NCBI RefSeq assembly: GCF_036625195.1
Contig: NZ_JAZKUG010000001.1
Coordinates: 2,356,001-2,420,000 of the forward strand
Source: Accumulibacter sp.
GTDB lineage: Bacteria; Pseudomonadota; Gammaproteobacteria; Burkholderiales; Rhodocyclaceae
DNA: 64,000 bases
Direction of reading: 5' to 3'
Under the pieces are notes generated by a model. It saw only the letters and a list, made by a program, of their open reading frames with translations. It was not told where the DNA came from and did not search any database. Position numbers and translations under genes: made by a program. Numbering within the stretch: the stretch's first letter is position 1; the number at the start of each line of letters is the position of its first letter. Shown here one piece after another: positions 51,256 to 58,557 of the stretch.

Positions 51256-53259
51256 TCAACTGTTCTGCGGCACGGGCGTGGCAGCCGATGCCGGCTGTGC
51301 CGAGGGCGCGCGCGCCTTGATGCGGTAGCGACGATCACTCATCGCGGCGAGTCCGCCGATGGCCATCAGCACGCAGCCACCCCAGATCCAGTCGACGAAT
51401 GGCTTGTGGTAGACGCGCACCGCCCACGCCGCTTCCGGTCGCGACTTGTCGATCGGTTCACCCAGCGAGACGTACACGTCACGCAGCAGGCCGGTATCGA
51501 TCGCCGCTTCGGTCATCGGCATCGAAGACGCGACGTAGAAACGCTTCTCGGGGTACATCTTGCGCAGCGTGTGCCCGTCGCGGATCAGATCGACGTCGCC
51601 GACCAGCGCGCGGTAGTTCGCACCCTGCTGCTGGCGGACGCCGTTGAAGCGGAAGACGTAGCCACCGACGCTGACGGTGTCGCCGATGTCCATGCGCACG
51701 TCCTTCTCGGTCTGGTAGCCGCCGACCATGGCGACGCCGACGATGAAGACGGCGATGCCGAGATGCGCCAGGTGCATGCCGTAGAAGCTGCGCGGCTGCC
51801 GGCCGAGCGTTGGCAGCAGCGCCTGCCCGGCGCGCGTCGCCTGCACCCGCTGGTAGATGTTGAGCAGCGTGCTGCAGGCGATCCACGCCGCCAGCAGCAG
51901 GCTGAGCGCGACCAGCGGTTTCCATGCGCCGGCGAGGAACGGTGCTCCGGCCCCGACCAGCGCCGCCGTCAGGAAAGCCCAGCGCAGCGTTCGCACCAGC
52001 TCGCCGAGTTCTGCCTGCTTCCAGCGGACGAAGGGTGCGACGCCCATCAGGAACACCGCCGGCAGCATCAGTGGCACGAAGACGGCATCGAAATAGGGCG
52101 GGCCGACCGAGAGCTTGCCGGCGCCGAGGGCGTCGATCAGGAGTGGGTAGAGCGTGCCGAGCAGCACCGAGGCGCAGGCGACGACGAGCAGCACGTTGTT
52201 GGTCAACAGCAGTGATTCGCGCGAAAGCAGGGCGAAGCGGCCACCGAGGCCCACCTTCGGTGCGCGCCAGGCGAACAGCGCCAGCGAGCTGCCGATGACG
52301 GCGACCAGGAAAGCGAGGATGAAGATGCCGCGCCGCGGGTCGGTGGCGAAGGCATGCACCGAGGTCAGGACGCCGGAGCGGACGAGGAAGGTACCGAGCA
52401 GCGACAGGGAGAACGCCGAAATGGCGAGGAGGACCGTCCAGTTCTTGAAGCTGCCGCGCTTTTCGGTCACCGCCAGCGAATGCACCAGGGCCGTGCCGAC
52501 CAGCCAGGGCATGAACGACGCGTTCTCGACCGGATCCCAGAACCACCAGCCGCCCCAGCCGAGTTCGTAATAGGCCCACCACGAGCCGAGGGCGATTCCC
52601 AGCGTCAGGAAGATCCAGGCGGCGGTCGTCCACGGTCGCGACCAGCGTGCCCAGGCGGCGTCGAGCTGGCCGGAGAGCAGCGCCGCGATGGCGAAGGCAA
52701 AGGCCACCGAGAAGCCGACGTAGCCCATGTAGAGCATTGGCGGATGAAAGATCAGGCCGGGATCCTGCAGCAGCGGGTTGAGGTCGCGACCCTCCTCGGC
52801 GCCCGGCAGCAGGCGCTCGAAGGGGTTCGAGGTGAGCAGGATGAAGAGCAGGAAGCCGGCGCTGACCAGTCCGAGGACGCCGAGTACCCGTGCCACCATG
52901 TGATCGGGCAGCTGTCGCGACAACAGGGCGACCGCCAGCGCCCACAGCACGAGCATCAGGACCCAGAGGAGCAGGGAACCCTCGTGCCCACCCCAGACGG
53001 CGGCGATGCGATACTGCAGTGGCAGCAGGCTATTCGAGTGCTGGGCGACGTAGAGCACCGAGAAGTCGTTCTGCACGAAGGCGGCGGTCAGGCAGCCGAA
53101 GGCGGCCCCCAGCAGCAGCGCCTGGACGATCGCCGCCGGGCGGGCAAGGGCAATCCACGGTTGCCGTCCGCTGTGGGCGCCGAGCAGCGGCAGCGTTCCC
53201 TGCGTCAGCGCGACGCACAGCGCGAGAATGAGGGCGAAGGTGCCGAGTTCCGGGATCAT
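51256..53259 (-). CDS. ccmF: heme lyase CcmF
   Basis: A large polytopic membrane protein, 667 aa, with about 14 hydrophobic helices. The WWD heme-handling region GWGGWWFWDPVEN lies near residue 230, with flanking conserved His in the GHEGSLLLWVL and FHPPMLYMGYVG loops. It transfers heme from holo-CcmE to the apocytochrome in a complex with CcmH and CcmI. A soluble periplasmic loop (about 520-620) precedes the last helix. Start ATG at 53257-53259. Confidence 0.95.
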   Translation of the reverse strand: MIPELGTFALILALCVALTQGTLPLLGAHSGRQPWIALARPAAIVQALLLGAAFGCLTAAFVQNDFSVLYVAQHSNSLLPLQYRIAAVWGGHEGSLLLWVLMLVLWALAVALLSRQLPDHMVARVLGVLGLVSAGFLLFILLTSNPFERLLPGAEEGRDLNPLLQDPGLIFHPPMLYMGYVGFSVAFAFAIAALLSGQLDAAWARWSRPWTTAAWIFLTLGIALGSWWAYYELGWGGWWFWDPVENASFMPWLVGTALVHSLAVTEKRGSFKNWTVLLAISAFSLSLLGTFLVRSGVLTSVHAFATDPRRGIFILAFLVAVIGSSLALFAWRAPKVGLGGRFALLSRESLLLTNNVLLVVACASVLLGTLYPLLIDALGAGKLSVGPPYFDAVFVPLMLPAVFLMGVAPFVRWKQAELGELVRTLRWAFLTAALVGAGAPFLAGAWKPLVALSLLLAAWIACSTLLNIYQRVQATRAGQALLPTLGRQPRSFYGMHLAHLGIAVFIVGVAMVGGYQTEKDVRMDIGDTVSVGGYVFRFNGVRQQQGANYRALVGDVDLIRDGHTLRKMYPEKRFYVASSMPMTEAAIDTGLLRDVYVSLGEPIDKSRPEAAWAVRVYHKPFVDWIWGGCVLMAIGGLAAMSDRRYRIKARAPSAQPASAATPVPQNS

Positions 53260-53275
53260 GGGCGTCTCGTCCGGG

Positions 53276-53755
53276 TCACTGCCTGGTCGTGCGGGCGGCG
53301 GCTTCGGCTGCCGCCCTGTTCGCTGCCGCCCGCTGGTGCGCATCGCCGACCGCCTTGGCGGCTTCCGGCGGCATGTAGTTCTCGTCGTGCTTCGCAAGGA
53401 CCTCGCTGGCGGTGAAGACGCCGTCTTCGGCGAGCTTGCCCTGCGCGACGACACCCTTGCCCTCCTGGAACAGGTCGGGCAGGATTCCCTTGTAGGCGAC
53501 GGTCATGTCCTTCTCGGTATCGGTGACGACGAAGCGCAGCGTCACGCCGTCCGGCTGGCGTTGCAGCGAGCCTTCCTTGACCATGCCGCCGATGCGGAAG
53601 CTCTTGCCCTGCGGCGCCTCGCCGGCGGCGACCTGGGTCGGCGAGAAGAAGAAGACGAGGTTGCTGCGGAAGGCGTTGAGCACCAGGGTTGCGGCGACGG
53701 CGAGGATCGCGAGGCCACCGAGAATGAGCGCGATGCGTTTGTGACGAGGCTTCAA
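53276..53755 (-). CDS. ccmE: heme chaperone CcmE
   Basis: A 159-aa periplasmic heme chaperone with an N-terminal membrane anchor (IALILGGLAILAVAATLVLNAF) and a beta-barrel domain. The covalent heme-binding His is in LAKHDENYMPPE, the CcmE hallmark. The start is a TTG at 53753-53755 that overlaps the ccmD stop by 3 nt; it gives the conserved MKPRHKRI N-terminus, so it is preferred over later codons. Confidence 0.93.
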   Translation of the reverse strand: MKPRHKRIALILGGLAILAVAATLVLNAFRSNLVFFFSPTQVAAGEAPQGKSFRIGGMVKEGSLQRQPDGVTLRFVVTDTEKDMTVAYKGILPDLFQEGKGVVAQGKLAEDGVFTASEVLAKHDENYMPPEAAKAVGDAHQRAAANRAAAEAAARTTRQ

Positions 53756-53985
53756 TCGTTGCTCCTGTTTGCCGTACCCCGCTGGCTGGTCGCGCTGGCT
53801 TGGCCGCGCTCCGCCGCTTCGGCCCGGTACTGTCTTCTGAGGCGGGCGATCAGGCTCTTGCGACCCCGCAGCAGCAGCATCGGTTCCGCCACCATCAGCA
53901 GCACCATCACCAGCAGCGATCCCCAGACGTAGGGGCCATGCCGGCCCATCGCCAGGAATTCGGCAAGACTGTTCCAGTGGATCAT
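53752..53985 (-). CDS. ccmD: heme exporter protein CcmD
   Basis: A small single-span membrane protein, 77 aa, slightly longer than many CcmD proteins. MGRHGPYVWGSLLVMVLL is the conserved aromatic/Gly lead into the helix, followed by a basic cytoplasmic tail (RLRRQYRAEAAERG). It stabilises the CcmC-CcmE complex and helps release holo-CcmE from the CcmABCD transporter. Start ATG at 53983-53985, directly after the ccmC stop region. Confidence 0.9.
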   Translation of the reverse strand: MIHWNSLAEFLAMGRHGPYVWGSLLVMVLLMVAEPMLLLRGRKSLIARLRRQYRAEAAERGQASATSQRGTANRSND

Positions 53986-53986
53986 C

Positions 53987-54736
53987 CTATTCCTTCCCGC
54001 CGAGCAACGTGCGCACCCAGTCGGTATGCCGCTCGCGTTCGAGCATGATGACGCGCACGCGCATCAGCGCCACCGCGATGCTGTACATCCAGCAGGCGAG
54101 CGCGCACAGCAGCATGCCCCAGAGCATCATCGCCGCCATGCTCGGAGCCTTGGCCAGGCTGACCGAAGCGCCCTGGTGCAGCGTGTTCCACCACTGGACC
54201 GAAAAATAGATGATCGGGATGTTGACCACCCCGACCAGCGCCAGGATCGCGCCCGCCCTGTCGGCACGGCGAGGGTCGTCGATCGCCGCCTGCAGGGCGA
54301 TGAAGCCGATGTAGAGGAAGAGCAGGATCAGTTCGGAGGTCAGGCGCGCGTCCCAGACCCACCACGTGCCCCACATCGGCTTGCCCCACAGGGCCCCGGT
54401 CCACAGCGAGAGAAAGGCGAAGAGGGCGCCGGTCGGCGCCAGCGCCGACGCCATCATCCCCGACAGGCGGGTGTTGAAGGCGAGTCCGGTCGCCGCCCAG
54501 AAGGCCATCACCAGGTAGATGAACATCGACAGCCACGATGCCGGCACGTGCAGGAAGATGATCCGGTAGCCCTCGCCCTGCTGCGCGTCGGTCGGCGCCA
54601 GCAGGAAGCCGATGCCGAGGCCGGCGACGCCGAAGATCGCGGCGAGACCCCAGAACCACGGAATCATGCGGCCGGCGAGCGGGTAAAAGCTCTGCGGGCT
54701 GGCATACCTGAACCAGTTGATCAGTCTGTTGCTCAT
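53987..54736 (-). CDS. ccmC: heme transporter subunit CcmC
   Basis: A 249-aa membrane protein with six helices. The tryptophan-rich WWD motif GTWWVWDARLTSE in the second periplasmic loop, with flanking His residues (IFLHVPASW and QWWNTLHQGASVSL), loads heme onto CcmE. Start ATG at 54734-54736 lies directly next to the ccmB TAG stop. Confidence 0.95.
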   Translation of the reverse strand: MSNRLINWFRYASPQSFYPLAGRMIPWFWGLAAIFGVAGLGIGFLLAPTDAQQGEGYRIIFLHVPASWLSMFIYLVMAFWAATGLAFNTRLSGMMASALAPTGALFAFLSLWTGALWGKPMWGTWWVWDARLTSELILLFLYIGFIALQAAIDDPRRADRAGAILALVGVVNIPIIYFSVQWWNTLHQGASVSLAKAPSMAAMMLWGMLLCALACWMYSIAVALMRVRVIMLERERHTDWVRTLLGGKE

Positions 54737-55405
54737 CTATTCCAGGGCGACTCGCAGCGCCGCGGCCGTTGGCCACGGCGCAAAAAACACGCCACCGAGC
54801 GCCAGGGCGCCGAGCAGCGACAGGTGGGCCTGCGCTCCGAGGCCGGTGACCGTCGCATCGACGGCACCGGCGCCGAAGATCAGCACCGGAATGTACAGCG
54901 GCAGGACCAGCAGCGACAGCAGGACACCGCCGCCGCGCACGCCGAGGGTCAGCGCGGCGCCGATGGCGCCGATCCCGGACAGCGCCGGCGTGCCGATCAG
55001 CAGCGACAGCGTCAGCACCGCCAGCGCGTCCTCCGCCAGGTCGAACTGGATGCCGAGCACCGGCGCCAGCAGGACCAGCGGCAGCCCGGCGAAGAGCCAG
55101 TGCGCGATCACCTTGCCGAGGACGATCAGCGCCAGCGGTTGCGGCGCGAGCGCCAGTTGCTCGAGCGTCCCGTCGCGATGATCGTCGGCGAACAGGCGCG
55201 GCAGCGAGAGCATCGTCGCCAGTAGCGCGGCGACCCACAGCACACCCGGAGCCATTCGTCGCAACTGCTCCGGTTCCGGCCCGACGCCGAGCGGGAACAG
55301 GCTGACGACGATGATGAAGAAGAACGTCGCGGCGACGATGTCGGCCTGCCGCCGCATCGCCAGTCGCAGGTCGCGGCCGATGACTGCACGGATCAATGAT
55401 AGCAT
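54737..55405 (-). CDS. ccmB: heme exporter protein CcmB
   Basis: Transmembrane permease subunit of the CcmAB ABC transporter, 222 aa, with six hydrophobic helices. Family features are IGRDLRLAMRRQADIVAATFFF, FADDHRDGTLEQLALAPQPL and LPLYIPVLIFGAGAV. It uses CcmA ATPase energy to release holo-CcmE. Start ATG at 55403-55405 lies 8 bp after ccmA. Confidence 0.94.
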   Translation of the reverse strand: MLSLIRAVIGRDLRLAMRRQADIVAATFFFIIVVSLFPLGVGPEPEQLRRMAPGVLWVAALLATMLSLPRLFADDHRDGTLEQLALAPQPLALIVLGKVIAHWLFAGLPLVLLAPVLGIQFDLAEDALAVLTLSLLIGTPALSGIGAIGAALTLGVRGGGVLLSLLVLPLYIPVLIFGAGAVDATVTGLGAQAHLSLLGALALGGVFFAPWPTAAALRVALE

Positions 55406-55413
55406 CGGGCTGG

Positions 55414-56055
55414 CTACAATCGTTGCTGCGATGCAGCATCGTCGCCGAGCGTCAGCTCGCGAACGCTGCCGGCGGATACCGCGACCGCCTGATGGGTGGT
55501 CAGCACGGCCAGCCCGCCACGTTGCAGGTGCGCCCCGACGAGCCCGGCGACGAGATCGATTGCCGCCCTGTCGAGCGCGACGTAGGGCTCGTCTAGCACC
55601 CACAGCGCGCGTTTCTCGTGCACCAGGCGGGCGAGCGCGGCGCGTCGCTTCTGTCCCTGCGACAGATAGCGGCAGGCGAGGTCCTCGCGGCCGAGCAGCC
55701 CGACCAGTTCGAGCGCGGCGAGTGCCGCCTCCTCGTCGAGCGCCTCCTGCGCCAGTCGCGCCGTCGCCAGGAGATTCTCGAGCGGCGTCAGTTCCTCCTT
55801 GATCGCGTTCTGGTGACCGAGAAAGCACAGCTCGCTGCGGAATTCCTCGCCCAACCGCGCGATCGGCCGGCCACGCCAGCGGATCTCGCCGCTGGCCGCT
55901 GGCGTCAGGCCGCACAGCATGCGCAGCAGGCTGGTCTTGCCGGAGCCATTGCGGCCCTGCAGGGCGAGCATCTCGCCAGCCGCGAGACGGAAGCTGACGC
56001 CGGCGAACAGGCGGCGTTCACCGCGCACACATTCCAGATTGGAAGCTTCGAGCAT
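55414..56055 (-). CDS. ccmA: heme exporter ATP-binding protein CcmA
   Basis: ABC ATPase, 213 aa: Walker A GRNGSGKTSLL, Q-loop region LCFLGHQNAIK, signature YLSQGQKRRAALAR, Walker B LWVLDEPYVALD and switch His in LTTHQAV. FLGHQNAIKEELTPLENL is typical of CcmA rather than other exporters. First gene of the ccm operon. Its promoter must lie in 56056-56193, shared with the divergent hyp operon and containing an FNR-type box. Confidence 0.94.
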   Translation of the reverse strand: MLEASNLECVRGERRLFAGVSFRLAAGEMLALQGRNGSGKTSLLRMLCGLTPAASGEIRWRGRPIARLGEEFRSELCFLGHQNAIKEELTPLENLLATARLAQEALDEEAALAALELVGLLGREDLACRYLSQGQKRRAALARLVHEKRALWVLDEPYVALDRAAIDLVAGLVGAHLQRGGLAVLTTHQAVAVSAGSVRELTLGDDAASQQRL

Positions 56056-56125
56056 GCCAGAGGGGGTCCGGGTCGGGGTCAGTGCCGGCAAGGGCGTATT
56101 GTGAACCCGCGAGTTTAGCCCCGGA

Positions 56126-56139
56126 TTGACCGAAATCAA
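56126..56139 (+). promoter_or_regulatory. FNR/CRP-type box between divergent ccm and hyp operons
   Basis: TTGACCGAAATCAA differs from the FNR consensus TTGAT-N4-ATCAA at one base. Toward hyp, a TATCGT -10-like hexamer at 56161-56166 would put the box centre near -41, the class II activation position. Toward ccmA the centre is 77 bp from the ATG. Confidence 0.5.
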
Positions 56140-56193
56140 AATGGATTCAATGGCCTCTAGTATCGTTTGCGAGTGATTTCCGGGAGCGTGGCC

Positions 56194-57198
56194 GTGCAAG
56201 AGGGTTCTCTGGATCTGGCATTGACCTGGGATGGGAAGCGGATTGTTGCCGCCACGGTGGCGTCAAACCGGCCGCAGGTGGCGTCGCTGCTGCGTCGGTT
56301 GCCGGCGGCAGCCGTGAGCGAACGCGTCCTGCAGCTGTTCGGCATCTGCCGTCAGGCGCAGGCCGCCGCTGCCGCGCTGTGCGTCCGTTCGGCGCGCGGC
56401 GAGCGACTGACGCCTGGTGCGCTCGACGAACTGGCGCTGCCGGTGGCGCTGGAGACCATTTCGGAGCACCTCTGCCACCTGCTGATTGCCTGGCCGACCT
56501 TGCTCGCCGATCCGTTGCGGCCGCCCCGCGTGGCCGACTGTGGCGACTGGCGCCGTCGCCTGCGGGCCGCTTCCGACCGGCGGTCGGCGGCGGCAGTTGC
56601 CGCCGATCTGGCGCGCTGGCTCGGCGAAGCCGAGCTGCCGTCGCCCGGCGAGGAGTCGCCACACATCGCGGCGGCGCCGCTGCTGCCGGTGCTGCCGGCA
56701 GCCGAATGGGAGCGCATGGCGCTGCTCGCGGACTTCGCACTCCTGCCGACCCGCGCCGGCGAGGTGGCCGAGACCGGCGCCCTCGCGCGGCAGGTGGGCG
56801 ATGCGGCGATCACCCGGTTGCTTGCCGCGGGCAGGCGGTTCGCGGCGCGGCTGCTGGCACGCCGGCTCGAGTTGTGCTGGCTGGCGGCCGCGCTGGCCGA
56901 TCCGCCGCGTCTGTCGGCGTTGCTCGACGCCAGCCCGGTGCGCGCCGGCGTCGGCCTGGCGCGGGTCGAAACGGCGCGCGGCACTCTTCTGCATCGTCTC
57001 GAGCTGGCCGGCGATGGCGTTGCACACTACCTGATCGTCGCGCCCACCGAATGGAATTTCCATCCGCAAGGTGCTTTCGTGCGCGAGATCAGCGGCTTCC
57101 CGGCGGCCAGCCAGCGGGCCGCACGCTTCGCCGCCGAGCGTCTGGCGCTGTCGCTCGACCCCTGCGTTCCCTGCAGCTGCAGGCTCGTCGATGCATGA
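56194..57198 (+). CDS. hupK: HupK/HoxV-like hydrogenase maturation protein
   Basis: A 334-aa protein resembling HupK/HoxV, a scaffold related to the [NiFe]-hydrogenase large subunit that helps assemble the metal centre before transfer. The C-terminus retains a large-subunit-like motif, DPCVPCSC, in place of DPCxxC-x2-H. The EWNFHPQGAFVREI block near residue 290 is also hydrogenase-like. The rest is Ala/Leu/Arg-rich and helical. Start GTG at 56194 is chosen for a GGGAG site 8 nt upstream; earlier GTG or TTG codons (56167-56188) are possible. It overlaps hypA by 8 bp. Confidence 0.8.
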   Translation: MQEGSLDLALTWDGKRIVAATVASNRPQVASLLRRLPAAAVSERVLQLFGICRQAQAAAAALCVRSARGERLTPGALDELALPVALETISEHLCHLLIAWPTLLADPLRPPRVADCGDWRRRLRAASDRRSAAAVAADLARWLGEAELPSPGEESPHIAAAPLLPVLPAAEWERMALLADFALLPTRAGEVAETGALARQVGDAAITRLLAAGRRFAARLLARRLELCWLAAALADPPRLSALLDASPVRAGVGLARVETARGTLLHRLELAGDGVAHYLIVAPTEWNFHPQGAFVREISGFPAASQRAARFAAERLALSLDPCVPCSCRLVDA

Positions 57199-57532
57199 GA
57201 TGTCCCTGGCCGTCGGCATCGTGGACCTCATCGAGGAGGCGGCCAGGGCGCAGGGATTCCGGCGGGTGCTGACGGTGGCGATCGAGATTGGCGAGCTGGC
57301 GGCGGTGGAAGCGGAGGCCATCGGCTTCTGTTTTTCCGCAGTGGCACGCGGCACGCTGGCCGAAGGAGCGCGCCTGCAAATCGTGCAGGTGCCGGGTGAA
57401 GGTTTATGCTTTAATTGTCATCAGACGGTGCCGCTCGCGGCGCTGTACGACCCCTGCCCTGCCTGCGGCGGTCACCCGGTGCAGGCGACCGGTGGTACCG
57501 AGATGCGGGTCAAGGAGCTGGAGGTCGAATAA
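57191..57532 (+). CDS. hypA: hydrogenase maturation nickel metallochaperone HypA
   Basis: A 113-aa protein that delivers nickel to the hydrogenase large subunit. MHEMSLAVGIVDLIEE at the N-terminus carries His2, the nickel ligand, which fixes the start at 57191. The zinc site is CFNC (about residue 73) paired with CPAC (about residue 89). It overlaps the hupK end by 8 bp and is followed by hypB after 17 bp. Confidence 0.95.
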   Translation: MHEMSLAVGIVDLIEEAARAQGFRRVLTVAIEIGELAAVEAEAIGFCFSAVARGTLAEGARLQIVQVPGEGLCFNCHQTVPLAALYDPCPACGGHPVQATGGTEMRVKELEVE

Positions 57533-57549
57533 CAACAGGAGACAGCAAT

Positions 57550-58557
57550 ATGTGTACGACTTGTGGTTGTGGCGTCGGGGACACGCGCGTCGCGGGCGAG
57601 TCGGTGCCGGCGCCGGCGAGCACCGATGCGGCCGCGTTGCCGGAATCGGGGCAGGCACGGCGGTATCGCCCGGCAGGTGTGGCGACGCCGGCCGACGCCG
57701 ATGGTGGTTACCGCCGGAACGAACATCACGAACATCACGGGGATGGCGAACACCATCCACATCACGGGCATCACGGGCATCGCGGCGGACCCGGTACGGC
57801 GACGACGCCAGCGCGTCTGGTGCAGATCGAGCGCGACATCCTGGCCAGCAACGACGCCTATGCGGCGGAGAACCGTCGCCGCTTCGAGGAACAGGGGATC
57901 TTCGCGCTCAACCTGGTTTCCAGCCCCGGGTCGGGCAAGACCTCGCTGCTCTGCCGCACCATCGAACTGCTCCGTGGCCGCTTGTCGCTGGCGGTCATCG
58001 AAGGTGACCAGCAGACCAGTCGCGATGCCGAGCGGATTCGCGCGACCGGGGTTCCAGCATTGCAGATCAACACCGGCAAGGGCTGCCACCTCGACGCGCA
58101 CATGGTCGGCCACGCGCTGCAACGCCTGTCACCGGGCGATGACTCGCTGCTGTTGATCGAGAACGTCGGCAACCTCGTCTGCCCGGCGGCTTTCGACCTC
58201 GGCGAGGCGCACAAGGTGGTGATCCTCTCGGTCACCGAGGGCGAGGACAAGCCGCTCAAGTACCCGAACATGTTTGCCGCCGCGTCGCTGATGCTGCTCA
58301 ACAAGATCGATCTGCTGCCACACCTGAGCTTCGATGTCGACCTGGCGATCGCCCATGCGCGACAGGTCAATCCGGCGTTGCGCGTGATGCGGCTGTCGGC
58401 GACCACCGGCGAGGGTTTCATTGAATGGCTGGCCTGGCTCGACGAGGGTTGCGCCGCGGCGCAGCGGAGCAGGAAGACGACGATCGACGCACTGCGCCGG
58501 CGGGTCGCCGAGCTTGAGAACCTGTTGTCCAGCGGTACGAGGTGCTGCGATGGCTGA
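57550..58557 (+). CDS. hypB: hydrogenase nickel incorporation GTPase HypB
   Basis: A 335-aa GTPase that works with HypA. MCTTCGCG is the N-terminal high-affinity nickel motif. A His-rich linker follows (residues 59-77, EHHEHHGDGEHHPHH and onward) for nickel storage. The G-domain has SSPGSGKTSLL (G1), EGDQQTSRDAERI, ENVGNLVCPA (G3 region) and LLNKIDLLPH (G4, NKxD). Metal site GCHLD also matches. ATG at 57550 has an AGGAGA site. The stop overlaps the hypF start. Confidence 0.95.
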   Translation: MCTTCGCGVGDTRVAGESVPAPASTDAAALPESGQARRYRPAGVATPADADGGYRRNEHHEHHGDGEHHPHHGHHGHRGGPGTATTPARLVQIERDILASNDAYAAENRRRFEEQGIFALNLVSSPGSGKTSLLCRTIELLRGRLSLAVIEGDQQTSRDAERIRATGVPALQINTGKGCHLDAHMVGHALQRLSPGDDSLLLIENVGNLVCPAAFDLGEAHKVVILSVTEGEDKPLKYPNMFAAASLMLLNKIDLLPHLSFDVDLAIAHARQVNPALRVMRLSATTGEGFIEWLAWLDEGCAAAQRSRKTTIDALRRRVAELENLLSSGTRCCDG

